Both the position numbers and the translations under genes were made by a program. Of a stretch of DNA of 20,855 bases, positions 7,494-14,759 are shown piece after piece; position 1 is the first letter of the stretch, and each line of letters starts with the position of its first letter. The notes below the pieces were generated by a model. That model was given only the letters and a program-made list of their open reading frames with translations, did no database searches and was not told the origin of the DNA. The DNA is from a virus: the IMG/VR virus record IMGVR_UViG_3300044843_000161, positions 1-20,855 of that record, one strand, 5' to 3'.

Positions 7494-8242
7494 TGAGCGG
7501 GAAAATCGCCTTTCGGGCAATCCACGTCATCCCAGAGGATGAGCTGGCGGCCCATAGGCGATATGCAAGGGGGCTCGGGCTGCATGAAATAGGGCAGTCC
7601 GGGCCTTTGCGCATCCCCCTTGCCGTGGTCGGCGGGGGGCATTCTGCGGCGGAGCACATTGACGAATTGCGCGGGTGGGAAGGCGAGATTTGGGCCATCA
7701 ACAAGACGTGGCAATGGTGCCGGAATAACGGCATAGAGGCGACGTTTTACAGCATAGACTCACTGCCGATCATTGCCGAATGGACCGAAGGGGCAACTAG
7801 GGCAATGCTGGCAGACAGCGTGCATCCGAGCGTGTTTGATGTGTGCAAAGGCGTGACTCTGGCTAGGACTGGCTTAGATGCCATATTGCACGACACCACT
7901 TCGGCATCTTCGGCCCCGATGATCGCGGCGGAGGCCGGTTATTCGTCGGTGACGTTCTTCGGGTGCGACGGAAACTTCGGCAAGACGACCCACGTCAACA
8001 AGGACGTACCAGGAGCAAGGCTGGTGGTCCGGTGTGGCGGGGAAGAGTTCACGACGGCACCCGACATGCTGATGCAGACCGAGTTTCTTGCCGAAATGGC
8101 GCGGGCGCTGCCTAAGTGGATTTCCGTTCGGGGGAATGGTTTTCTGTCTGCATTGATCGCCCATGGCGATTATGATGTGACCCACGTTACCCGCGATTTG
8201 CATGACGCATGGACAGAGGCCCAAAATGGCGAACCCTGTTGA
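7493..8242 (+). CDS. DUF115 / MptE-like protein (Rossmann-type, glycan- or pterin-linked family)
   Basis: A 249-residue protein resembling the DUF115 superfamily, which includes archaeal 6-hydroxymethylpterin diphosphokinase MptE and bacterial flagellin-glycosylation Maf proteins. Visible family features are the glycine-rich loop VVGGGHSAAEHI at 45-56, the WAINKTW strand at 67-73, a following SID segment at 88-90, and SSVTFFGCDGNFGKTTH at 151-167 (the usual strand ending in G-x-D). The gene is embedded in the structural region and starts within the previous stop (TGATG), with no clear Shine-Dalgarno, so it is probably translated by coupling. It is not a known assembly component; modification of a surface or a small molecule is possible. 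Superfamily call fair, substrate unknown. Its GC is moderately lower than that of neighbours. Confidence 0.82.
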   Translation: MSGKIAFRAIHVIPEDELAAHRRYARGLGLHEIGQSGPLRIPLAVVGGGHSAAEHIDELRGWEGEIWAINKTWQWCRNNGIEATFYSIDSLPIIAEWTEGATRAMLADSVHPSVFDVCKGVTLARTGLDAILHDTTSASSAPMIAAEAGYSSVTFFGCDGNFGKTTHVNKDVPGARLVVRCGGEEFTTAPDMLMQTEFLAEMARALPKWISVRGNGFLSALIAHGDYDVTHVTRDLHDAWTEAQNGEPC

Positions 8243-9449
8243 GATCGAATTTGACGGCTACCGGGTTTCGTCGGAATACCCTCTGCCGGTTGCACCGCGT
8301 GATGGCAATGTGAACCTGGACGGCCAGACCCGTTCGGCGCAGACACTGACCCTGTTCGACGGCAAAATCATGAATGCCGAGGACACCTATAAATGGGACA
8401 CTAAGGGAACCGGAACGGCGACATATGCCGATAACGCCGTCAACCTCGCGGTGACGAACGGGCAATATCTGATCCGGCAGTCGCGTTTTTTCACCCCGTA
8501 CTTTTCTGGAAAGCCACAGGTCATTGAGGCCACCCACGTCAACTTCGCTTTACAGACTGGAGTCTTGAAGCGTGTTGGGTATTTCAGCAGCAATGCCGTT
8601 GCCCCGTATGACTCCACCAAGGATGGCGTTTGGATTGAGTCAGATGGCATCACTGACAATACCTATAAGCTGATTTGCTCGCGGGCGGGAACCGTCACGC
8701 ATTCAATCGCGTGGACATCTTGGGACGCTTATCCCGAGATTAGCGGATATGACTGGTCTAAGTTCTCGGTGAGCAAGATTGATTTCCTGTGGCTTGGCGG
8801 AGCCGGGTTGAGGCTATTCATGGTCGTTGATGGATGCTTCAAGCTCGTACACACAATTGATAATCATGCTGGCTATCAGGCCGACGTGATCTTCCTGTCG
8901 CCCAACCAGCCAGTTCGGTACGAGATCAGGTCAAGCACTGGCGCCGGATCGTTCACGTCAGTATGCTCTCAGGTGTCCACCGATGGTGGAACAACGAATG
9001 AGCAGGGCGAGGGAATCGCAACATACACCGGGTCAATCGCTGCAAACAGCGTTGGGACGATTTACGCACTTTGTGGGGCGCGAAAGGTCGCGGCGCATCG
9101 CACACACTTCGCCCCGGTCGCTGAGTTTGGCGTAACGCAGGTGTCTGGAAACAGCGACGCGGGGGTGTTGCTGCTGCTGCTCAACCCAACCCTTTCAGCT
9201 TCCTTGACGTGGACCGCGACTTCGCTCATTGAGCTTGGCGTGGCGACCAATCAGACCGTGACGAATGTGGGGCGTATCTTGAAGGCCGTCCCGTTTGCTG
9301 GCGCTGCTGTTGCGGCTCAGGCCCCCAATGCTGCGTTGCGCATCCTTTCATGCGGTATCGACAACACCATGGGGCAAGTGATCGTGGCTTATGCCCCGCT
9401 TACGTCCAATCAGAACGTGGCGGGAACCATTCAGGTCTTGGAGTATTGA
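8226..9449 (+). CDS. Virion structural protein of unknown role
   Basis: A 407-residue protein. The start at 8226 is preferred over an in-frame ATG at 8202, because AGAGG (8214-8218) lies a proper distance upstream and the encoded start MANPVEIEFDGYRV is like that of other virion proteins here. The body is beta-rich and ordered, with repeated aromatic strands (YKWDTKGTGTATY, QYLIRQSRFFTPYFSGK, FDFLWLGGAG-like FLWLGGAGLRLFM, PNQPVRYEIRSSTGAGS). I recall this pattern from uncharacterised virion proteins of tailed, including marine, phages. A lectin-like or capsid-surface role is conceivable but not shown. It overlaps the preceding gene by 17 bases and ends in an ATGATG that starts the next. GC is lower than in neighbouring genes. 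Confidence 0.85.
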   Translation: MANPVEIEFDGYRVSSEYPLPVAPRDGNVNLDGQTRSAQTLTLFDGKIMNAEDTYKWDTKGTGTATYADNAVNLAVTNGQYLIRQSRFFTPYFSGKPQVIEATHVNFALQTGVLKRVGYFSSNAVAPYDSTKDGVWIESDGITDNTYKLICSRAGTVTHSIAWTSWDAYPEISGYDWSKFSVSKIDFLWLGGAGLRLFMVVDGCFKLVHTIDNHAGYQADVIFLSPNQPVRYEIRSSTGAGSFTSVCSQVSTDGGTTNEQGEGIATYTGSIAANSVGTIYALCGARKVAAHRTHFAPVAEFGVTQVSGNSDAGVLLLLLNPTLSASLTWTATSLIELGVATNQTVTNVGRILKAVPFAGAAVAAQAPNAALRILSCGIDNTMGQVIVAYAPLTSNQNVAGTIQVLEY

Positions 9450-9676
9450 TGATGTTCGAAGTTCCCAAGATGATGTACGGCCCGCGTGGTTGGGCGGACT
9501 TGGACGATTACCGGATTGTCCGCAATGAGACGGAGGAGGCTGCCGCAGCTCGGGACGGGTATTTCCGGGCCGGTGAGGATGCCCGCGAGGACTTGGTTGC
9601 TGCGGGGAAGTGGGGTGCCGAGACCGTTGTGGCCGAACAGCCCCGGCGGCGAGGCCGCCCGCCGAAGGTGGCGTGA
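9449..9676 (+). CDS. Small protein with AT-hook-like C-terminus
   Basis: A 75-residue protein whose ATG overlaps the previous stop (TGATGATG; starts at 9449 or 9452). GGAG at 9440-9443 supports either start. The reading frame is open further upstream, but those starts would lie deep in the preceding gene. The N-terminal part (MYGPRGWADLDDYRIV) is followed by an acidic helical segment. The last residues, QPRRRGRPPKVA, contain an RGRP core like that of AT-hook DNA-binding motifs. Short basic tails of this kind occur on several phage head-associated small proteins. It may contact packaged DNA or act as a linker at the head vertex. Function unknown. Confidence 0.72.
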   Translation: MMFEVPKMMYGPRGWADLDDYRIVRNETEEAAAARDGYFRAGEDAREDLVAAGKWGAETVVAEQPRRRGRPPKVA

Positions 9677-10224
9677 TGGCAAACCCCATTGAATTGACGG
9701 ACGGAACGACCAAGGCAACCGTTGACCGGTATGTGGGTGCGCTTCACGTCATTGATGCGAGCCATGAGCAAATCCACCTTGGGGCCATGTATTCGGCGGG
9801 CTATCGGTGGACGGGGCAGGCTGACAACGCAACGATTTACCTCGCTATCGTCGTCCCGGCTGGCTATGTCGCCCATATGATCTATGATGTGGCAGCCACC
9901 GGGAAAGCCTACATTGACATGTACGAGGGCGCGACCGTTGCCAATGGTACGGCCATCGTCCCGGCGAACAAGAACCGCAAGAGCGCGAACACCACATCCA
10001 TCGTCGTGAAACGGGACGTGACGGTTTCTGACGCGGGGACGTTGCTTCCGCAAGATGGATTGCTTGGGGGAGGCGGAAAGCATACGCCCCTCGGCGGAAG
10101 TTCCGGGCTTGATGCCGAATGGATTTTGGACGAGGCTACCACTTACCTCCTGGCGGTCCAGAACAAGGGCGGGGCGGGCCAGGACATCGCCACCGCCATC
10201 ATGTTTTACGAAAAGGAGGTTTAG
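9676..10224 (+). CDS. Putative virion protein, beta-rich
   Basis: A 182-residue protein starting at an ATG that overlaps the previous stop (TGATG). The frame is open upstream to 9610, but that part lies within the preceding gene. The sequence is beta-rich: ALHVIDASHEQIHLGAMYSA, then a strand repeat ending GYVAHMIYDVA, YIDMYEGATV, a Gly-rich loop LLGGGGKHTPLGGSSG around 131-146, and EWILDEATTYLLAVQNKGG. I have seen this general pattern (histidine after I, small jelly-roll-like protein) in phage genes located between coat and adaptor, usually unnamed. A head-decoration or neck role is possible. The gene ends within a perfect Shine-Dalgarno that must serve the following ORF. Confidence 0.82.
   Translation: MANPIELTDGTTKATVDRYVGALHVIDASHEQIHLGAMYSAGYRWTGQADNATIYLAIVVPAGYVAHMIYDVAATGKAYIDMYEGATVANGTAIVPANKNRKSANTTSIVVKRDVTVSDAGTLLPQDGLLGGGGKHTPLGGSSGLDAEWILDEATTYLLAVQNKGGAGQDIATAIMFYEKEV
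10213..10220 (+). promoter_or_regulatory. Perfect Shine-Dalgarno deciding a 22-codon ORF
   Basis: AAGGAGGT at 10213-10220 is a full match to the 16S rRNA anti-Shine-Dalgarno core and the strongest such site I see in the window. It lies inside the last codons of the preceding gene and 4 bases before an ATG at 10225. No longer gene starts there, so it argues that the short ORF is translated. Confidence 0.6.
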
Positions 10225-10293
10225 ATGGCTCCGAAGAAGGACAAGGGCGGGCGAAAGTGCCGTTTCCTTTACACGCGGGAGATGGTGGGTTAA
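10225..10293 (+). CDS. 22-residue basic peptide ORF
   Basis: The ATG directly after the preceding stop (TAG ATG) opens an ORF of 22 codons ending in TAA at 10291-10293. The product has a Lys/Arg-rich first half (MAPKKDKGGRKCRF) and ends LYTREMVG, with one cysteine. The perfect AAGGAGGT four bases upstream is the main evidence that it is made. It is followed by 54 non-coding bases before the adaptor gene. It could be a true small basic virion or regulatory peptide, a leader peptide influencing the next gene, or the stub of a longer decayed gene. I do not recognise it. Confidence 0.5.
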   Translation: MAPKKDKGGRKCRFLYTREMVG

Positions 10294-10347
10294 TATTTCG
10301 GCACTCTTGCCCCGTCGTGATGACGGCGCGTCTCGGGGATAGATGGA

Positions 10348-11055
10348 ATGACGCTTCTCTCGTTGTGCCGTGATGCATCGGACGAAATTGGCATCCCCCA
10401 GCCCGCGACCGTGGCGGGCAACACCGATCCCATCGCTCAGAAGCTCTTGCGCTACGCCAACAAGGTAGGAAACAGCCTCATGAAGGCGGTCCCTTGGCAG
10501 GCGCTGCGGAAGGAACAGACCTTCACCGCCATTGCCGGGGAAACCCAGACCGGCATCATCCCTTCCGACTTTGACCGATTCGTTCCAGAGACTTTCTGGG
10601 ACAGATCAGCGACCGCGCTTCTGTCCGGCCCGATCACGTCAACCGAGTGGGGCGGGCTCAAGGCGTCGTCCTACAGCGGGACCATCCGCAAATTCATCTA
10701 CCGGGGCGGCGTGGTTTCCGTCATCCCCGTGCTTGCCGGGGGCGAATCCTTGGCGTTCGAATATGTCTCTGGCAAGTGGGTGCTGGCTACGGATGCAGTT
10801 ACCTACAAGGCGGCTTTCTCCGTTGATACCGACACCAGCCTGATTGACGAGGAACTGCTGACCCTCGGCGTGGCGTTCGAATACCTCAACGGCGAGGGCC
10901 TGCCTTCGCAGCGCATCGAATTGGCCTACCGTGACCGGCTCAAGATGATGATCGACAACGACCAGCCTACGGCTGGCGTGATGATTGCAGCGGATATCTT
11001 TGGGCGGACCACCCGTCACTTCGACGGCACTCCCGCCAATAACGCTCTGGTGTAA
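10348..11055 (+). CDS. Putative head-tail adaptor protein
   Basis: A 235-residue protein in the position where podovirus-like genomes encode the head-tail adaptor (P22 gp4 / T7 gp11-type role), just before a large beta-rich tail protein. The N-terminus is helical (LLSLCRDASDEIGIP), then ALLRYANKVGNSLMKAVPWQ-like helices (YANKVGNSLMKAVPWQALRK), then beta strands with IIPSDFDRFVPETFWDRS and IRKFIYRGG, and a late helical part (LGVAFEYLNGEGLPSQR, LAYRDRLKMMIDND). This helix-strand-helix order is what I know from an unnamed family in many P22-like prophages. GGGGA at 10335-10339 lies eight bases before the ATG. The adaptor role is inferred from fold pattern and synteny. Confidence 0.8.
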   Translation: MTLLSLCRDASDEIGIPQPATVAGNTDPIAQKLLRYANKVGNSLMKAVPWQALRKEQTFTAIAGETQTGIIPSDFDRFVPETFWDRSATALLSGPITSTEWGGLKASSYSGTIRKFIYRGGVVSVIPVLAGGESLAFEYVSGKWVLATDAVTYKAAFSVDTDTSLIDEELLTLGVAFEYLNGEGLPSQRIELAYRDRLKMMIDNDQPTAGVMIAADIFGRTTRHFDGTPANNALV

Positions 11056-11057
11056 CA

Positions 11058-12575
11058 ATGGCAACTGCCCCGGCCCGCCCCAAGACGATCCCCGCCCCGG
11101 TTGGCGGGTGGGACACGCGGTCAGCTATTGCCGAGATGCCCGAGAAGAATGCCGTCATCATGGACAACTGGTTCCCCGGAACCGACCGCGTGACGCTCCG
11201 GCGTGGCAGCGACGACCACGTTACCGGCATGAGCGGCAATGTGGAGACGCTGTTTGAATATGCCCCCCTGACGGGATCGGGTGCTTTGTTTGCGGCCAAC
11301 GGCGGGAACATCTACGACGTGACCTCGGCGGGCACGGTGGGCGCTGCCGTCGCCACCGGCAAGACAAATGCAAGATGGCAGCAGTTGCAGATCGGGACTG
11401 CGGGCGGGCAGTTCCTCTTTGCCGTCAACGGCGCGGATGCCCCCATTAATTACAACGGCTCGGCATGGGCCACGACCCCGGCCATCACAGGCCCGACGGC
11501 CACCAACCTGGCTTGGTGCAACCTGCATCAACGGCGGCTCTGGATTGGCGAAAAGGACAGCCTCCAGGCGTGGTATCTGCCCGTCAACTCCATCGGCGGC
11601 GCGGCTACGGCTTTCAGTCTTGCCGGTGTGGCAAAGCTCGGCGGCTATATCATGGCGATGGGCACTTGGACCCGTGACGCGGGCGACGGCCCGGATGACG
11701 TGGCGGTGTTTATCACGTCCGAAGGTGAAGCCATCATTTACCAGGGAACCGACCCGTCCTCTGCCTCGACGTGGGCTCTGACCGGCGTGTTCCGCATCGG
11801 CAAGCCTATCGGGCGGCGGTGCATCATCAAGGGCGGAGGCGACCTGATCATCATCACCCAGGACGGTTTTGTGAACGCGGCTTCGATCCTCGTTACCGAC
11901 CGCGCCGAGGCCGAGCGGGTGGCGCTTTCGTCCCAGATCAACAAGGCAGTGAACGACGCGGTGCGGTCATATGGCGGGCTGTTCGGGTGGCAACCCATCA
12001 TCTACCCGCTGGGGACGATGCTGATGGTCAATGTCCCCCAGTCGGCTACCGTCGCCCACCAATATGTCTTCAACACCCTCACGGGCGCTCCCTGCCGGTT
12101 CAAGGGCATGAACGCCCTATGCTGGGGGTTGCTCAACGATGGGCTCTATTTCGGCACGTCGGACGGGCGAGTGGTGCAAGCAGACACCGGGACCAGCGAC
12201 AACGGCACGGCCATCGAGGGCGATTGCCTCCAGGCGTTCTCCGACTTCGGTTCCCCGAACATCAAGCGGTGCAATCTGGTTGAGCCGGTATTTGACAGCG
12301 TGGGCAACCCGAATGCCGCGCTTGATCTCAATGTCGATTATCAGATCAAAGCCCCGACGGGAGTTTCTACGCCTTCGCCTTCGTCGTCCGCCCGGTGGGG
12401 CATCTCGAAATGGGGAATCGGGACCTGGGGAACCTTGACCCAGATTTACAAGGGCTGGCGGGGCGTTCGCGGCATCGGCAAGGCGCTTTCGCTTCGAGTG
12501 CGGGTTTCCACCACGTCTGCCCGCCCGGCATGGATCACCACGAATTTCAGTTTCACGGCGGGGGGTATCCTATGA
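11058..12575 (+). CDS. Putative tail nozzle/stopper-like beta-rich protein
   Basis: A 505-residue protein following the adaptor gene by 2 bases. The N-terminus (PAPVGGWDTRSAIAEMPEKN, then AVIMDNWFPGTDRVTLRRG) is a hallmark of a common phage family whose members I associate with short-tail tube or nozzle proteins, comparable in role to T7 gp12 or P22 gp10. Repeated beta units follow, several with W/G-rich turns (LFAVNGADAPINYNG, ALCWGLLNDGLYFGTSDGRV), consistent with a propeller-like middle. Near the C-terminus a WGISKWGIGTWG repeat is seen. No clear Shine-Dalgarno is present. The stop overlaps the next gene's start as ATGA. The virion role is well supported by context; the exact tail component is inferred. 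Confidence 0.83.
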   Translation: MATAPARPKTIPAPVGGWDTRSAIAEMPEKNAVIMDNWFPGTDRVTLRRGSDDHVTGMSGNVETLFEYAPLTGSGALFAANGGNIYDVTSAGTVGAAVATGKTNARWQQLQIGTAGGQFLFAVNGADAPINYNGSAWATTPAITGPTATNLAWCNLHQRRLWIGEKDSLQAWYLPVNSIGGAATAFSLAGVAKLGGYIMAMGTWTRDAGDGPDDVAVFITSEGEAIIYQGTDPSSASTWALTGVFRIGKPIGRRCIIKGGGDLIIITQDGFVNAASILVTDRAEAERVALSSQINKAVNDAVRSYGGLFGWQPIIYPLGTMLMVNVPQSATVAHQYVFNTLTGAPCRFKGMNALCWGLLNDGLYFGTSDGRVVQADTGTSDNGTAIEGDCLQAFSDFGSPNIKRCNLVEPVFDSVGNPNAALDLNVDYQIKAPTGVSTPSPSSSARWGISKWGIGTWGTLTQIYKGWRGVRGIGKALSLRVRVSTTSARPAWITTNFSFTAGGIL

Positions 12576-13441
12576 GCGATTTGGCGCGATACCTGGCTGG
12601 GGACAACTACCTGACCCGCTCGGCTTCCGGCATCAAGCGCGGCATGTCCGCCCTGGCCGATTCGCTCACTGCTAGGTCAAACGAGGGCATCGAGAACATG
12701 GGCGCGGCACTGTCCGGTGTCCGGGTGCGGCCTGGGGCTATCCTGACCGATGCCGGGTATGTAATGCCGGACGCATCGGGACAGCCTGATTTTACGCAGG
12801 TCGGGCTTGAACGTGAGCCGGACACCATGCGGCTTCTGGAGTTGTTCGGCTCGGCCATGACCCCAGTAAAAGGTGCAAGCCTTGCCGCGAAGTCCGGCGC
12901 GGGCGGGAAGGTCGCTGCGGACGTGGCGCGGGCGTTGCCGATGGACGAGGCTTCGCGCATGGCGAGAGCGGCGGAGATGGGGTTTGATCCATCGCGTGTT
13001 GTTTATCACGGGACAGATAGTGATTTTAGAGAGTTCGATTTAGGCAGGTCTTCCAACCCAAAGGAGAATGCTGTCTTTTTTACGAATAAGGCGTCAGAGG
13101 CAGATCGTTTTGGGGAGCCAAGGGAGTTCCTGACGAAAGGCGACATGCTCGACGTACGGTGGAAAGATTTCAGCGAAGACCCTATATATGACCCTGAGGT
13201 CATGGCTGCAATTCTTGAGCAAGCGCGGTCTGGGGGACGGCAGGGTGCCATTATAAGGGGTGTCCAAAATTTTGAAGGTGGGCCGCTTTCCACCACAACA
13301 GCGGTATTCGACCCCGCAAACATCCGCTCCCGCTTCGCCGCATTTGACCCCGCTCGCGCAGATGAGGCTGACTTGCTCGCCTCCCGCGCCAATCTCGGGC
13401 CAATCGTCAACGCGCTCTTGCAGGGGTATGACCGGCGATGA
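12572..13441 (+). CDS. ADP-ribosyltransferase-like (ART-PolyVal type) phage protein
   Basis: A 289-residue protein starting at the ATGA overlap with the tail gene; the frame is open to 12395 but that part lies inside the upstream gene. Residues 1-125 are low-complexity helical and resemble phage ejection-protein N-termini. Residues about 130-270 match the ADP-ribosyltransferase domain found in phage polyvalent proteins: AAEMGFDP then VVYHGT (H146) at 143-148, DFREFDLGRS at 151-160, AVFFTNKASEADRF at 167-180, and the closing FDPANIRSRFAAFDPARA at 246-263. The YHGT and F/YFT strands are the usual NAD-binding landmarks; the third catalytic residue cannot be fixed by eye. The ART part is in markedly lower-GC DNA than the N-terminal part. 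It may modify a host protein after injection. Target unknown. Confidence 0.85.
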   Translation: MSDLARYLAGDNYLTRSASGIKRGMSALADSLTARSNEGIENMGAALSGVRVRPGAILTDAGYVMPDASGQPDFTQVGLEREPDTMRLLELFGSAMTPVKGASLAAKSGAGGKVAADVARALPMDEASRMARAAEMGFDPSRVVYHGTDSDFREFDLGRSSNPKENAVFFTNKASEADRFGEPREFLTKGDMLDVRWKDFSEDPIYDPEVMAAILEQARSGGRQGAIIRGVQNFEGGPLSTTTAVFDPANIRSRFAAFDPARADEADLLASRANLGPIVNALLQGYDRR

Positions 13442-13848
13442 TGCGCCTCGTCTGTGACCGGCAAGACGAGTTGCTGGCTTGGGCAAAGCAAAGGATGCCG
13501 TTGCTGAATATCGAGGGAAGCGCAGCGGCAATCGGTGTTGAGGACGGGGAAATCATCGCGGCGGCGGTATTTGACAGATACCGGGGGCATGATATAGAAA
13601 TATCATTTGCAGCCGATAGCCCACGATGGGCGCGGCGCGGTGTAATCCGGGGTATTTTCCATTACCCCTTTGTGCAGCTTGGTTGCGTTCGTCTGACCAC
13701 CATCACGGCAGAAAACAACACCAGGGCACGGCGGCTCGATGAGGGCTTAGGCTTTGTCTTGGAGGGCATCCACCCTAATGGCCTCGCGCCGGGTGTGACT
13801 GCGGTTTCCTACGGGATGCAACGGAGCGAATGCAAATGGCTGAAATGA
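13438..13848 (+). CDS. GNAT family N-acetyltransferase
   Basis: A 136-residue protein with the acetyl-CoA-dependent N-acetyltransferase fold. The recognisable parts are the central strands GVEDGEIIAAAVFDRY at 33-48 and HDIEISFAADSP at 51-62, the helix ARRGVIRGIFHYPFVQLGC-like segment at 65-83, and the typical closing motif AENNTRARRLDEGLGFVLEG at 91-110 (N-x-x-A-x-x-x-x-x-x-LGF-x-x-EG). Small acetyltransferases of this subtype are often found among phage tail and ejection genes; the substrate is unknown. The start overlaps the ART-like gene as ATGA, so the two are probably co-translated. The first half is relatively AT-rich like the ART domain before it. Confidence 0.85.
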   Translation: MMRLVCDRQDELLAWAKQRMPLLNIEGSAAAIGVEDGEIIAAAVFDRYRGHDIEISFAADSPRWARRGVIRGIFHYPFVQLGCVRLTTITAENNTRARRLDEGLGFVLEGIHPNGLAPGVTAVSYGMQRSECKWLK

Positions 13849-14759
13849 TTTGGATGGCGCAGCCCGTTCAGCAGCAACAGGGTAAAGGCGGCGGTGGCGG
13901 TGGTTATAGCCCGCCTCCCGCTCCTGACCCTGCGGCGACTGCTGCGGCTCAGGCGACGGCGAACAAAGAATCCGCCATCGCTCAGTCCGAGCTGAACATG
14001 ATCAACCAGTACACCCCTCAAGGGAAGGTTGAATATACCCAGCGCGGGACATCGGCAGAGGGAACCCCCCAATATTCCGCCACTCAGACTTACTCCCCGG
14101 AACAGCAGGCGCTCTATGACCTGACCTCCCAGGCGGGGCAGAAGTTCGGTGAGACGGCAAATACCCAGATGGACGCGGTGCGCGGTCGCCTTGCCGTGCC
14201 CCTCGACTTTTCTGGACTTGGCTCCGCTCCGACCATGAGCGAAGCCACCCGCCAGTCCGTGGCGAATTCGATGTATGAGCGGCTGAACCCGCAGTTTGAC
14301 CGAGACCGGGCCGCTCTTGAAACGCAGTTGGCGAACCAGGGCATCACCATGGGCAGCGCGGCTTACGGCACCGCCATGGATGAAATCAACAGGTCCCGCA
14401 ATGACGCACGCCTCGCCGTAGACACCCAGGCGGGCAACGAGGCGTCCCGACTGTTCAGCCTGGAATCCGCCGCCCGTGATCGTGCCATCAACGAGATGGT
14501 GCAGCAGCGACAGGTCCCGCTGAACGAGCTTTCGGCCATGTTGAGCGGATCTCAGGTTCAGGGGCCGCAGTTCGTGTCCGTCCCGACGGCGCAAATCAAC
14601 GCCCCGGACATCATGGGCGCGACTTACAACGCCTACAATACCCAGGTCCAGGCGGGAATGGCGAACGCCCAGCAGCAAGCGGCGCAGCGTTCGGCGGGGA
14701 CCAGCGGCCTTTATGGATTGCTCGGGTCCGGCGCAATAGCTGGCGGGATGTATTTCTGA
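13836..14759 (+). CDS. Putative internal/ejection virion protein, Gln/Ala-rich
   Basis: A 307-residue protein. The start at 13836 is preferred over 13830 because GGAG at 13823-13826 then has a 9-base spacer instead of 3. After a short start comes a Gln/Gly/Pro-rich stretch (QPVQQQQGKGGGGGGYSPPP), then a helical body with ANKESAIAQSELNMINQYTP, EYTQRG, YSPEQQALYDL and QLANQGITMGSAAYGTAMDE. The Gly/Ala-rich end finishes in GLYGLLGSGAIAGGMYF, which could insert in a membrane. The LxxQGITxGSxAYxxAMDxxxRSRNDARL pattern recurs in phage tail-associated or ejected proteins I know. The stop overlaps the PP-loop gene start as TGATG. Ejection role inferred. Confidence 0.82.
   Translation: MAEMIWMAQPVQQQQGKGGGGGGYSPPPAPDPAATAAAQATANKESAIAQSELNMINQYTPQGKVEYTQRGTSAEGTPQYSATQTYSPEQQALYDLTSQAGQKFGETANTQMDAVRGRLAVPLDFSGLGSAPTMSEATRQSVANSMYERLNPQFDRDRAALETQLANQGITMGSAAYGTAMDEINRSRNDARLAVDTQAGNEASRLFSLESAARDRAINEMVQQRQVPLNELSAMLSGSQVQGPQFVSVPTAQINAPDIMGATYNAYNTQVQAGMANAQQQAAQRSAGTSGLYGLLGSGAIAGGMYF

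Noticed and set aside
8202-8225. Upstream ATG at 8202 for the virion protein gene
   Set aside because: It lies further inside the previous gene and lacks a ribosome binding site, whereas the ATG at 8226 has AGAGG at a proper distance.
10309-10338. Imperfect hairpin before the adaptor gene (CCGTC/GACGG with outer C/G runs)
   Set aside because: The inner stem is only 5 bp with a GTGAT loop, the outer pairing is interrupted and no T-run follows; it is too weak to list as a terminator.
12395-12571. In-frame upstream extension of the ART-like gene
   Set aside because: It would overlap the nozzle-like gene by 180 bases in another frame; the ATGA overlap at 12572 matches the junction style of the other genes.
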